A DNA stretch of 36,298 nt from Anaerolineae bacterium (GTDB lineage Bacteria > Chloroflexota > Anaerolineae > 4572-78 > J111), in contig JAGRCC010000254.1 of NCBI GenBank assembly GCA_020433785.1, forward strand, positions 1 to 36,298. Reading direction: 5' to 3'. The position numbers were made by a program, and so were the translations under genes. Of the stretch, positions 8,807 to 17,581 are shown one piece after another (the first letter of the stretch is position 1; every line of letters starts with the position of its first letter). The notes under the pieces were generated by a model. It was not told the origin of the DNA. It ran no database searches and was given only the letters and a program-made list of their open reading frames with translations.

Positions 8807-9118
8807 AGAAAACTCCTATTCTGAATTTGCTATAGTGTTCGTAAGAATGACATCCTAATCAGGTGTTTCTTGTCAAAGTTACAGTAACAGTAATTCATCG
8901 AAATTGAATGTAAAGTTAGTTAAAAAATGGTTAGAGTCTTTTAGCGGAAGACCACTTGGCTTCCTCTGTGATGAGAAGATTAAAGATAAAAAGAGGAATA
9001 TAAACGGTAATATTTTGGGTAATTCCGGGTTGCATAAAGGATTTTCTGATCACAAGTTCGGCGTTGCAGCGATATCGCGTTCACCGGCCTGAGTAGTACT
9101 CAGGAGTTTGAGTCATAG
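8807..9118. other. 312-base intergenic region between block C and block B
   Basis: It contains promoter/operator B (8897-8935) and the GTG ribosome-binding site of the GT4 gene. A short hairpin, CCTGAGT/ACTCAGG (9088-9104), lies 14 bases beyond the block C stop codon but has no T tract. Otherwise I see nothing recognisable. The only ORF across it lacks a supporting ribosome-binding site and protein-like composition. Confidence 0.6.
8897..8935 (-). promoter_or_regulatory. Promoter/operator B of block B (39-bp module)
   Basis: Minus strand: TCTAAC (8930-8935), 5 bp, TTTAAC (8919-8924), 16 bp, then TTCGAT (8897-8902) in the -10 position. An extra GTTAGT (+ strand, 8915-8920) sits 4 bp out of phase. 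Apart from the two hexamers, the spacer also shares ACATTCA and CGAT with site C at the same positions. The predicted leader to the GTG at 8806 is about 85 bases. Confidence 0.6.
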
Positions 9119-10033
9119 TTACATTTTAGGTAACGCAACTAACAAACACCGATAGTTGTTGGCTAAGGATAAATGCTTTTGACGCTTCGTTGGCCTTTCC
9201 AGCCAGACTAAAGGCGTAATGATTAAACGAACGACAGTAATCAGCATCAATATTAGTTTATACAACTGAGCCGCGAGCCAGCCGTGGTGCTTTCGAATAA
9301 ATATCAGTTTGCTTTCATAGAGACATAAAAACATCTTGGTAGCCACTTGTTTGGTACTCTGTCCCCCATAGTGAATAACTTGCGACTGGGGTATCCAGTA
9401 AAGTTGCCAGCCTTGTTTTTGGATGCGGTAGCATAAATCGACTTCTTCTGTGTACATGAAATAGGTGTCGTCTAATAGGCCGACCTGATTGAGCACCTCT
9501 CGACGCAATATCAGCGACGCCCCTTGAATGACATCAACTTCTTGAACCTCATGCCTATTCCAAGTGTCCATGCGATACAGGGCATAAGGATAAAGCGCAT
9601 CCAAGTGCAATAAGCGCCATAGCTCGCCGACAGGGGTGGGGAAGGGATAACAAGAATGTTGTAACGTTCCGTCCGGGTTAAGCAGACAAGAACCGGCTGC
9701 GCCGGCCTGGGGATTGGCGTCCATAAATTGTGTCAATTCATCTAAGGCGCCAGGTTTCACCTCGGTATCCGGGTTCAGCAGCAGAACGTATCGGCCTTGG
9801 CTTTGCTGAATAGCCTGATTGTTGCCGCCGGCAAATCCCAAGTTTTCTTTACTAGCTAACAGGGTAACCTGAGGAAACCGTTGTTGGACTAACAGCACCG
9901 ATTGATCGCTAGAGTCATTATCCAGAACCAGCACTTCAAATGTGTTTTTGGGCAGGTTGGTATAAATTGACTCTAGACATTGAATTAGAAGGTCGGCCGT
10001 ATTCCAGTTGACAATAATTATCGAAAGGTCCAT
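9119..10033 (-). CDS. GT2 glycosyltransferase, rhamnosyltransferase (WbbL)-like
   Basis: 304-residue GT-A fold enzyme. Motifs in order: SIIIVNWN at the N-terminus, nucleotide-binding VLDNDSSD, ENLGFAGGNNQA, metal-binding NPDTEV (DxD equivalent), DVIQGASLILRRE, and the catalytic-base region YTEEVDLCYRIQKQGW. This set is typical of the WbbL/rhamnosyltransferase branch of GT2, though specificity cannot be proven. A hydrophobic stretch near the C-terminus (about 255-280) suggests membrane association. It is the last gene of block C, only five bases after the ligase-like gene. No convincing intrinsic terminator follows. Confidence 0.87.
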   Translation of the reverse strand: MDLSIIIVNWNTADLLIQCLESIYTNLPKNTFEVLVLDNDSSDQSVLLVQQRFPQVTLLASKENLGFAGGNNQAIQQSQGRYVLLLNPDTEVKPGALDELTQFMDANPQAGAAGSCLLNPDGTLQHSCYPFPTPVGELWRLLHLDALYPYALYRMDTWNRHEVQEVDVIQGASLILRREVLNQVGLLDDTYFMYTEEVDLCYRIQKQGWQLYWIPQSQVIHYGGQSTKQVATKMFLCLYESKLIFIRKHHGWLAAQLYKLILMLITVVRLIITPLVWLERPTKRQKHLSLANNYRCLLVALPKM

Positions 10034-10038
10034 GACAC

Positions 10039-11472
10039 CTACTCATTATCTTTAGTTTGATCTGAGGAATAATAGATTTGTCCTAAGGCAATGACGCCCC
10101 CTAAAAATAGCCAGCTTAACATACTGGCCCGAAATCCGCCCAAGGTGATATTGTAGAAGAAGGGAATAACCCAGTCACCAAAGGCGCCAGCGGCAAGCGT
10201 TCCCACCACGCCGCCAATCGCGCCGATAACGTAGGCGCGGGGAAATCCATCCGGGGCTTTGTTGCGGAGACGCCAAGCAACCCAACCCACGGCTATAAAA
10301 AACCATAAAAAGGCCAGCAGCCCTAAGATACCTGTCTGGGCAATCAAATCAATATACTGTTGATGAGAATTGAAATTCACGGCGTAGCCCCGAATGGGAA
10401 ATAGCGGCGCGTAGGCATAATAGTTGGACGGCCCTAAACCTAAAATGGGATTAACCTTAACGATTCTCCAAACGATAACCCACGCTTCAAGTCGGGTGGC
10501 TAAGCTGTATTCATTATCACCCACCATAACCGCCGCTATGATGGGCTGAATTTTCACGACTGCCATAATCAGACCTACTGCCACGCCCAATAAACCCAGC
10601 CTTGGCAATAAAAGCAACGTAATAATCAGAATTGAGACCAGCGCTGGCATCCAACCTGAATTCCATGCCCAAAAATCTGTAACCATCAAATAGAGAGTGG
10701 CCGCAGCTAAGCCACCTAAAAGAATACGCCAAATAAGATTTAGTTCACGGTTACCTATGGCCTGGCTAAATGATAAAGTCAATAGCCACACCCAAAAAAT
10801 ACTGCCAAACGCCTGGTCAGAAGAAAAGATGCTGATTGGAAGATTGAACAATTGGCTGAGAACATGAATTGCTCCCATGGCTAAGAATAGCCAGATGAAC
10901 CATTTGAGCCAGTAGACCTGGCGCACTTGATGGGCAACTGTAAGAAAAACACCTGCCGATAAGAAGAAAAGAGATAAACCGGCAATTTGAGCTCCCATAG
11001 GGGCGGGTGAGGCAAAACCATACCAATTTAATTGGCCAAACCCAAAGGCTAAGGCTGCGATGAACAGCAGCACTAAGAGCGGTCTAGTAGTAGCTGGCGA
11101 TACCACCTTAATTCTGCGTTGGGAAATCATCCGTAATAGCCATAACGCGCTTAGTCCGCCTGCTATCACTAAGGTAAGATTAAAATTACTTGGCCCCATG
11201 TTGGGTAATGCTATAGATCCAATCAACGCTAATATTCCTAGCGGTGGCCAATAGATAATAGCCGCTCCGCCGGCCAAAATTAAGAGCAAAGTAATTATTT
11301 GGATGGCTTCATCAGGTGAACCAGTGTACCCGAAATAAAGGCTGAATGTCAGAACAGCCATTATGATCAATGGAACTCGCCACTGCTTAAGTTGATACAC
11401 TAGCCACTCAAAGAGAAAAGAGCTAAATTTCTTATTAATCACATTTTCAATTGAGTACATTAAGTTGACCAT
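10039..11472 (-). CDS. O-antigen ligase/polymerase (WaaL/Wzy superfamily) membrane protein
   Basis: 477-residue polytopic protein with about a dozen hydrophobic segments. The large loop before the last helices contains LGLGPSNYYAYAPLF...NSHQQYIDLIAQTGILGLL. This is the Wzy_C-type signature, with the conserved His of the NSHQQY block. Members either polymerise undecaprenyl-linked repeats (Wzy) or ligate glycans to an acceptor (WaaL, PglL-type O-oligosaccharyltransferases). Since the operon exports through Wzm/Wzt, a ligase role onto a surface acceptor is at least as likely as polymerisation (inference). It sits in block C between a GT4 and the terminal GT2. The weak GAGG 11 bases before the ATG leaves the exact start slightly uncertain. 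Confidence 0.85.
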   Translation of the reverse strand: MVNLMYSIENVINKKFSSFLFEWLVYQLKQWRVPLIIMAVLTFSLYFGYTGSPDEAIQIITLLLILAGGAAIIYWPPLGILALIGSIALPNMGPSNFNLTLVIAGGLSALWLLRMISQRRIKVVSPATTRPLLVLLFIAALAFGFGQLNWYGFASPAPMGAQIAGLSLFFLSAGVFLTVAHQVRQVYWLKWFIWLFLAMGAIHVLSQLFNLPISIFSSDQAFGSIFWVWLLTLSFSQAIGNRELNLIWRILLGGLAAATLYLMVTDFWAWNSGWMPALVSILIITLLLLPRLGLLGVAVGLIMAVVKIQPIIAAVMVGDNEYSLATRLEAWVIVWRIVKVNPILGLGPSNYYAYAPLFPIRGYAVNFNSHQQYIDLIAQTGILGLLAFLWFFIAVGWVAWRLRNKAPDGFPRAYVIGAIGGVVGTLAAGAFGDWVIPFFYNITLGGFRASMLSWLFLGGVIALGQIYYSSDQTKDNE

Positions 11473-11508
11473 GAAACTCTTTGCCTCAAAAATCTATTAA
11501 TGAATTAT

Positions 11509-12711
11509 TTAATGATGAGAATAACTCAGGGTGTTAACCTGTACTGTCCGTTCGATCAGCTCTAGAAATCGAGGAATGATAATATTCCAATCATACTGAC
11601 GAGCAACGAGCTGATAAGCATTATTACTCAAGAACTGGCGTAATTCTTGATCCTTCATTAAGCGAATCGTCGCTTGGGTAAACTCTGCCGGGGTGTCGGC
11701 GATCAGCAAATGTTCATTGGCTCGAACGTCTAACCCCTCGGCCCCTTTGGAGGTCGCAATAACGGGTGTTCGCAGCGCCATCGCCTCTAGAATTTTTAGC
11801 CGGGTCCCGCCGCCAGTGTGCAGGGGCACAATACTGGCCCAAGCGCTTTTTATCAGCGGCCGAACATCATCGACAAAGCCTGTTAGCTCGACATTCGTCG
11901 CTGGGGGTAGAGGGCGGTTGCCGTGGTTGCCGGTGATCGACAGGTTCACCTCAGGCACGGCCGCTTGAACTAATGGGTATACCTCCCCGAGAAACCAATT
12001 CATGGCTTCGTAGTTCGGATAGTAGCTGAACGAACCGGTAAAAATGAGCGAATTGGGCGCTGGTGTCTGGTTGAAACCGGCGTAATCGGCTGTATCGACG
12101 CAGTTAGGAATGACCTCAATGGGCGTATTAAGATGGACTTCTTCCCGCAGAAGCTGCTGCTCACGCCGGGACACCACGGTGCAAACGTGGAAATTTCGTA
12201 GTAAAGTGGCCAGGTAACGGCGATGTTTCGTCCAGGTTAACCCCGATCGCATTCGATGTTTGAATGAGTTGGCTTTGACAAACTGCTCATAGATCACGCC
12301 GACTTCCACTTCTTCGAATAGAGCCGGCAGTCCGTGGAAAGCGTTGCCGTAAATAGCCATGTCAATCTGCGAAGCAATGATCAGGTCAACCTGTTTCCGG
12401 CTTACAATCCGTTCAATGGCCTGTTCCATGGACTGCGAGTAGGTATCGATCACGGAGCGAGGTTTTGTGCTCAAAAATCCCAATTGCGCGCGCCAGCTTT
12501 TGGGATCAAAGGTTTTTAAGGGGATGACTTCGACCGCTTCGCAGAATGAGCGTAACTCCCTTACTTCCTCCGGCGTATGTGTCTGATCGGAGAAGGTTAA
12601 CAGCGTAACTTGATGATGCTTGGCTAATCCGCGCAGCAGGTTGTAGATCCGCAGCTTTGACCCGTTATTGGGTGGATAAGGAAACCAACGAGAGAGAAAC
12701 AAAATATGCAT
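11509..12711 (-). CDS. GT4 glycosyltransferase, Stp1-like
   Basis: 400-residue GT-B enzyme. The N-terminus MHILFLSRWFPYPPNNGSK, the middle FTGSFSYYPNYEAMNWFL and the donor block GGGTRLKILEAMALRTPVI follow the same plan as the GT4 at 7571-8806, with ANEHLLIADTPAEF and YDWN near the C-terminus. The two look like paralogues placed in separate transcription blocks. The start lies two bases after the stop of the preceding GT4. It presumably adds one sugar on the cytoplasmic face during glycan assembly. Specificity unknown. Confidence 0.88.
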   Translation of the reverse strand: MHILFLSRWFPYPPNNGSKLRIYNLLRGLAKHHQVTLLTFSDQTHTPEEVRELRSFCEAVEVIPLKTFDPKSWRAQLGFLSTKPRSVIDTYSQSMEQAIERIVSRKQVDLIIASQIDMAIYGNAFHGLPALFEEVEVGVIYEQFVKANSFKHRMRSGLTWTKHRRYLATLLRNFHVCTVVSRREQQLLREEVHLNTPIEVIPNCVDTADYAGFNQTPAPNSLIFTGSFSYYPNYEAMNWFLGEVYPLVQAAVPEVNLSITGNHGNRPLPPATNVELTGFVDDVRPLIKSAWASIVPLHTGGGTRLKILEAMALRTPVIATSKGAEGLDVRANEHLLIADTPAEFTQATIRLMKDQELRQFLSNNAYQLVARQYDWNIIIPRFLELIERTVQVNTLSYSHH

Positions 12712-12713
12712 GG

Positions 12714-13976
12714 CTACCCCCTCGCCTCAACGGCATAAACGACGTTTTGGAGACCAATTTCAATTTCGTCAAACATGCGTTGAATATTAAACTTTTTGAC
12801 CACGGTCTCGTATCCGGCAGCGGAGAGTTGGGCCGAAAGCCCGTCGCTCAGAATTAATTGTTTGATCTGGTCGGCCAGTTCCTCGTGGTTCTCTGGGGAA
12901 AAGGTTAGGCCATTGATGCCGTTTTCTAAGATTTCCGGCATACCGCCCACCGTGGTCCCGATGACCACCGGCCCAACCGCCATCGCTTCTTGTACAATCC
13001 GGGCTAATGGCTCTTCCCAAGTTGAGGCAAAAACCAGCGCATCGAAGTTCGCCATAATGTCGGGCATGGTTTCGCGTGGCACAAAACCTTGAAATGTGAC
13101 CGCATCGGCCAGATTCAAGCGCTGGATCATATCTTTCAGTTCTACGACATAGTTGTCGGCTCCACCCCCGACAATGGTGACCGAAACGTCAAGCCCTTGC
13201 TGCATAAGTCGAGCCGCCGCTTCGATGAGCGTATGCACCCCTTTTTCCGGAGCAAGACGGCCCGCGTAAAGTAACTTGAACGTCGAGCCTGCGGCATAAA
13301 CGGTCCATTTTTTTCGCGCTTCTAAAAAAGGTTTAAGCTCGATGCCGTTGTAAACCACTTTAGAGTGGGTAATTGGCACATTAGAGGCCAGCAAGCGCTG
13401 GCGCACAGCATCGCTGACGCAAAACCCGGTTTCAAAATGGATTTGGTTAACATCAACGGCATTATGCTGGTTGGCATCGAAGGCGACTTTTTTCATTAAC
13501 CCTTTGAATACCGACGTATATTTATTTCTGGCGGGTTCCTGCCAGTGAAGGGTGTAGGCATCGGGTAGGGTCGGCCAGTAATCGGCGAAGTAGTAGACAA
13601 TCTTAAGCGCCGGATAAGTTTGAGCCTCAAGCAACAACTCGCGCGGTAGATTCCACATGCCCCACACAAACAAAACATCCGGCTGAAATTCGTTGACAAT
13701 GTCTCTAAAACAGGCCAGGGTGACTTTTAAACGCTCGTCCCGGCCCATAAAAAAGCCGAGGGTTCCCCGGTAGGGCCGCCAGTCGATTTCAGTCTTTAAG
13801 ACCCGATAGACCCCCACCTCGTAAGGTAAGCTTCGAACTGAAACCCCGTAGTCACTGGTTACAACGGCGGTCTGGTGACCTTTTTTAGCTAAGCCGTTGA
13901 CAACTTCACTGCATAACTGTTCGTAGCCCCCTTTTTCATAGGGAGGATAAAAATTGGTAAGAAAAAGAATTTTCAT
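12714..13976 (-). CDS. GT4 glycosyltransferase
   Basis: 420-residue GT-B retaining enzyme. The acceptor-side glycine loop is YPPYEKGGYEQ (residues 11-21). The donor side shows LLYAGRLAPEKGVHTLI, VTIVGGGADN, FQGFVPRETMPDIM, and the E-x7-E block EEPLARIVQEAMAVGPVVIGTTVGGMPE split by normal spacing. The start ATG overlaps the upstream GT4 stop by four bases (ATGA), so the two are translationally coupled. Part of block C. Confidence 0.9.
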   Translation of the reverse strand: MKILFLTNFYPPYEKGGYEQLCSEVVNGLAKKGHQTAVVTSDYGVSVRSLPYEVGVYRVLKTEIDWRPYRGTLGFFMGRDERLKVTLACFRDIVNEFQPDVLFVWGMWNLPRELLLEAQTYPALKIVYYFADYWPTLPDAYTLHWQEPARNKYTSVFKGLMKKVAFDANQHNAVDVNQIHFETGFCVSDAVRQRLLASNVPITHSKVVYNGIELKPFLEARKKWTVYAAGSTFKLLYAGRLAPEKGVHTLIEAAARLMQQGLDVSVTIVGGGADNYVVELKDMIQRLNLADAVTFQGFVPRETMPDIMANFDALVFASTWEEPLARIVQEAMAVGPVVIGTTVGGMPEILENGINGLTFSPENHEELADQIKQLILSDGLSAQLSAAGYETVVKKFNIQRMFDEIEIGLQNVVYAVEARG

Positions 13977-15199
13977 AGCTGCTTTTCCAGTAAGTCGAGA
14001 TAGCCTTGTTCCAATCGATCGGCAATTTTAGGAATCGTGTACTGCTGAAATACCTTTGTTTGACCATTGTGGCCTAGCTGGCAGACAAGTTCAGGTCGAT
14101 TAATCATCTTTTCCAAGATGTGAACTAAATCCCCGGCATCATCTGGCTCAATCAAAAAACCATCTTGGCCTTCTGAAATAACCCAGGGAATAGCCCCTGC
14201 TCTAGCACCGATAACCGGTTTCTTTACGGCCCAGGCTTCCAGAAAAACAATGCCAAAAGCCTCGCCGGTGGACGGCAAAATGAGCGTGTCGCAAGCATTC
14301 AGTAAATCGATTTTCTGCTCTGCGCTTACGTAATCGAAATCTGTCCAGCCTTCGAGAGAACCATATTTATCCTTCAGTTGTTGAGAATAGTCGCCCGCCG
14401 GCCCGGCCGAAACGATACGTAAATGAGGATAACGGCTTGTCATTTGGGCATAAGCTTCAAGAACGGTCTGCAAGCCTTTATACTTTACTTTTCGACCTAA
14501 AAAGAGGACGATAAACGCATCGTTGGGGAGGCCCAATCTGGCTCGGCACGCTGATTTATCCAAAAGCGGCAGTTCAGCCGGTTTGATGCCGTTGCCGGTG
14601 ATCATAATGCGGTTCTGGTCCACATGAGAACAATTAGTTAAATAGGGCACTTCTTTCGGGCTGACGGCAAATACGCGATCAACCCCGCGTAAAATCGTAT
14701 TGAAGATGTTTAAGTCGAATGTTTCTGTGTGATCAACGTGAATATGAGGCGTGATCACCACAGGTTTGCCGATGTATTTGGCGCACAAATAGGCGTACAC
14801 CGCATGGAAGTAGGGCAAGGTTTGAATATGGATCAGATCATACTGGTGACCGTGACGTAAGATATACCAGGCGATGCCGGGGATAACGGGTCCCGTTCCA
14901 AACAGAATAAACGGTTCATACCATTTGCTTTTGGTTTGGCGATGGCCGTCGTTGCCAAATTTCAAAATATGCCAGAAAAATCGGTAGCGAGTGATGCCCT
15001 TAAACCGGTGAACATTGACGCCATTGAGTTGTTCATAAGTGGGCAGTTCTGAGCGCCAACTCAGAATATCTTTTGAGCGGCCGGTAATCACATCGACCGA
15101 ATGGCCGCGTTTAACTAACTCCTCGGATAAATCGGCCATATATTGTTCAGAACCCCCGATAGCGGGTCGGTATTGGTGAGTAACGTGTAAGAGTTTCAT
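13973..15199 (-). CDS. GT4 glycosyltransferase
   Basis: GT-B enzyme of about 408 residues. It has HQYRPAIGGSEQYMADL at the N-terminus, VLFLGRKVKYKGLQTVLEAY at the domain junction, and the E-x7-E block EAFGIVFLEAWAVKKPVIG near the C-terminus. The frame can be extended three codons to a TTG at 15208, but that TTG starts two bases after the upstream stop with no ribosome-binding site. The ATG at 15199 gives the normal MKLLHVTHQY family N-terminus and is preferred. It overlaps the downstream GT4 by ATGA. Part of block C. Confidence 0.9.
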   Translation of the reverse strand: MKLLHVTHQYRPAIGGSEQYMADLSEELVKRGHSVDVITGRSKDILSWRSELPTYEQLNGVNVHRFKGITRYRFFWHILKFGNDGHRQTKSKWYEPFILFGTGPVIPGIAWYILRHGHQYDLIHIQTLPYFHAVYAYLCAKYIGKPVVITPHIHVDHTETFDLNIFNTILRGVDRVFAVSPKEVPYLTNCSHVDQNRIMITGNGIKPAELPLLDKSACRARLGLPNDAFIVLFLGRKVKYKGLQTVLEAYAQMTSRYPHLRIVSAGPAGDYSQQLKDKYGSLEGWTDFDYVSAEQKIDLLNACDTLILPSTGEAFGIVFLEAWAVKKPVIGARAGAIPWVISEGQDGFLIEPDDAGDLVHILEKMINRPELVCQLGHNGQTKVFQQYTIPKIADRLEQGYLDLLEKQL

Positions 15200-15210
15200 T
15201 AGGGTCAATC

Positions 15211-16353
15211 TCAGTGCGGATAATTTACCAGAATCGAGTCGTAAACCGTTTGGATAGAGTTAACGTGATTGGCCACAGCAAACTTTTGAGCCGTTCTCTG
15301 CCCGGCTTGCGCTAAACGGCAGCGGAGGGTTTGATCGATAGCCACCCGGTGCAGCGCTGCTAACAAATCGGGTACATTTTTAGGCGAAACCAGCAGACCA
15401 TCGACATCATCGGTAATGATCTCCGGCAACCCGCCGGCGCGAGTCCCTATAACCGTACAGCCCGCGGCCATGCCCTCGACGGCTACTCGGCCAAATGGTT
15501 CCTGCCAAGACGGCACCACCAAAATATCCAGCGCATTCATGATGACAGAGATATTATTTTGGAAGCCTAGAAAATGGAACCGCTCAGCATGCCCTAAACT
15601 GCTTACACTGGCCTGTAGTTGAGCGGCAAACGCGCTATTTGTTTCCCCGGGTGGGGGGGCGCCCACGACCACAAAACTAATATTGCTTAACGTGGCGGCC
15701 AGTTGGCAGCTGGCCTCAATAAACTCCTGATGCCCTTTGATGGGCTGAATTTGGCCCACAATCCCGACCACGAGATTGTTAGCCGGGATGTTTTGGCCAG
15801 CCCGCCACTCGACTGCAGTCGATTTTTCGATTTGGGCGAATTCATTGACATTGATCGGGTTGTAGATCGTTTTGAGGCGGGTTTGATTGATGCCAGCTCT
15901 AACGCAAGCTTCCGCCGTAGCATTTGAATTAGCAATCACCTGTTGGGCTTGATTCAGAGCAGAGACCTTTTCCGGCTCAAACCAGGTTCGCACCAGATCG
16001 CGGACGTGGGACACAAAAGGTACGCCGGTCAGCTTGCTGGCGTACATGACATACCGTAAGCTGTGATCACAATTGGTGTGGATTAACTTGATGCCTTCAC
16101 GCCGGATTATTTTTGATAAGTGGTAAATGCTCCCCAGATAATGCCAGGGTCGACGCCGGCTGAACCAGGGAAAAGATTGAGCCGAGACCGGAATGCCCAG
16201 TTCACAGGCTTGCTCAAATAAGGCCCCTTTGGCGCTGGTAAGTAGCTGCGGTTGATACTGATTTCGGTTCAAGTTTTGCATCAAAGCCATAAGACTGACT
16301 TCGGCTCCGCCAATATAGGGTGGTGTTGAAACAAACAGAACACGGTGGGTCAT
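15211..16353 (-). CDS. GT4 glycosyltransferase
   Basis: 380-residue GT-B enzyme with PPYIGGAEVSLMALM (acceptor-side GG loop, about 11-25), VGIVGQIQPIKGHQEFIEA at the start of the donor domain, FLGFQNNISVIMNALDILVVPS, and the E-x7-E motif in QEPFGRVAVEGMAAGCTVIG. All catalytic landmarks are present and the length is normal. It lies 11 bases from both neighbouring genes in block C. Likely one sugar-addition step; specificity not predictable. Confidence 0.9.
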   Translation of the reverse strand: MTHRVLFVSTPPYIGGAEVSLMALMQNLNRNQYQPQLLTSAKGALFEQACELGIPVSAQSFPWFSRRRPWHYLGSIYHLSKIIRREGIKLIHTNCDHSLRYVMYASKLTGVPFVSHVRDLVRTWFEPEKVSALNQAQQVIANSNATAEACVRAGINQTRLKTIYNPINVNEFAQIEKSTAVEWRAGQNIPANNLVVGIVGQIQPIKGHQEFIEASCQLAATLSNISFVVVGAPPPGETNSAFAAQLQASVSSLGHAERFHFLGFQNNISVIMNALDILVVPSWQEPFGRVAVEGMAAGCTVIGTRAGGLPEIITDDVDGLLVSPKNVPDLLAALHRVAIDQTLRCRLAQAGQRTAQKFAVANHVNSIQTVYDSILVNYPH

Positions 16354-16364
16354 AACGTTATTCG

Positions 16365-17495
16365 CTAATAGGACTTGCTAGAGTAATTGACTGAAAAAGG
16401 GGGCGGGAAATCCGCGTCGTTTTCTAGTTTACCCTGATAAACTTGAAGCGTTTGCTTGCCCACGGTTTCCCATCGGAACCGTTTGGCATGCTCATAAGCA
16501 TTTTTGCCGAGCAGCTCTAGATCGAGGCTGACGCCTTCTAACAGGGCTTTATACAAACTATCCGTCTCTGACACATCGTACATAAGACCTGTCCCCGGCT
16601 GGACGACTTCAGGCAGACAGCCAATGGCCGGCGCGATGATGGGACAGCCGAAAGACATCGCCAGGAGCGCCGATCCTGAGGAGAGAACATTGGTATAAGG
16701 TAGCACGGCTAAATCGGCGGCATTGAAATAGATTTGCAGCTCATCGTCCGGAATATAATAAGGGAAAATTTTGATGCGCGTGTCGCCTTCGGCTAGAGCC
16801 TGGATGGCTTCACTGGGTACCGACCGATCCGGTTTTCCGGCGATGAGTAACGTCAGATGATCGCCATCAATCCGTTTGAAGGCATCGACTAATAGATTGA
16901 TGCCTTTATACGGACGAATAGCGCCTTGAAAGAGGATCACCCGCTTGTCATCAGGAATATTTAGCTGGGATCGCGCCTCGGATTTTGAGACGGTGTTGGG
17001 ATAGGCCGGGATGTAGTTGGGGTGAGGCAGGGTGTAAACTTTACGACGTCGAAAGAAGGCTTTGGCCAACGCGTCGCGCGCATAATCACAATGAACGATA
17101 ATTTTAGTCGAGAGTTGGGCCACCACGATGCGGGCTAAGCGTTCAACATAAACAGGCTGAAGTTTCTCGTGCGGATAAAGGTTGTGAACCGTCCAAATTA
17201 GCTCGTAGCCCAGCAAGCGAGCCAACATGAGTTTGAACACAAATTTCACCAGCATCGATAAGGAGTTGGCTTCCTCCCTAACCGTATAGTGATGTTTTAA
17301 GAAGTGCAGATGAATAACATCAACCTGCCGGCGATTTTGCAGCAACCAGCGCCATTGTAAGTAGAATTTGTCTTCTGTTTCTACAAAAACAGCGCCCTCA
17401 TTTTCCATACTGGCTTGTAATTGCTGCCAATAGGGGTTGCCTTTATGGACATCTGTTTGGGGTAAGAACACGACGTGTAAATTGTTGTTTTTCAT
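16365..17495 (-). CDS. GT4-like glycosyltransferase with atypical donor motif
   Basis: 376-residue GT-B protein. N-terminal half: VDVIHLHFLKHHYTVREE and ELIWTVHNLYPHEK. Donor half: VILFQGAIRPYKGINLLVDAF and LAVLPYTNVLSSGSALLAMSFGCPIIAP. The usual E-x7-E is not present: the position of the first Glu is taken by a Ser-rich SSGSALLAM, as seen in some mannosyl/GumK-like relatives. The enzyme may therefore have a distinct donor or mechanism. The ATG overlaps by four bases the stop of a 29-codon remnant (17492-17581), showing that a different gene once preceded it. Confidence 0.82.
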   Translation of the reverse strand: MKNNNLHVVFLPQTDVHKGNPYWQQLQASMENEGAVFVETEDKFYLQWRWLLQNRRQVDVIHLHFLKHHYTVREEANSLSMLVKFVFKLMLARLLGYELIWTVHNLYPHEKLQPVYVERLARIVVAQLSTKIIVHCDYARDALAKAFFRRRKVYTLPHPNYIPAYPNTVSKSEARSQLNIPDDKRVILFQGAIRPYKGINLLVDAFKRIDGDHLTLLIAGKPDRSVPSEAIQALAEGDTRIKIFPYYIPDDELQIYFNAADLAVLPYTNVLSSGSALLAMSFGCPIIAPAIGCLPEVVQPGTGLMYDVSETDSLYKALLEGVSLDLELLGKNAYEHAKRFRWETVGKQTLQVYQGKLENDADFPPPFSVNYSSKSY

Positions 17496-17581
17496 CTTAA
17501 TTCGACAACATGGCTAGGGTGGGCGTCTACGCCTAAGATACGGGCGACGTTCAGCGGCGTTTCCAGGTGTTTAAGCTCGTA
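17492..17581 (-). pseudogene. 3'-terminal remnant of an unidentified gene
   Basis: Between the GT2 stop and the GT4 start, the minus strand holds an in-frame run of 29 codons (17581 down to 17495) ending in TGA at 17492-17494. The end reads LNVARILGVDAHPSHVVELR. Its TGA overlaps the ATG of the GT4 at 17495 as ATGA, the same coupling used at 13973/13976 and 7571/7574. A stop lies directly upstream in this frame (17582-17584), inside the end of the GT2 gene, so nothing earlier survives. I do not recognise the protein. It looks like the tail of a gene lost when the block to its right was exchanged. Confidence 0.55.

Noticed and set aside
8904..9092. 62-codon + strand ORF in the block B/C intergenic region
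   Set aside because: It overlaps promoter B, has no ribosome-binding site and its product is basic, low in hydrophobic pattern and unlike a known family.
9088..9104. CCTGAGT/ACTCAGG hairpin as the terminator of block C
   Set aside because: Seven-base-pair stem with a three-base loop and no T tract on the minus strand.
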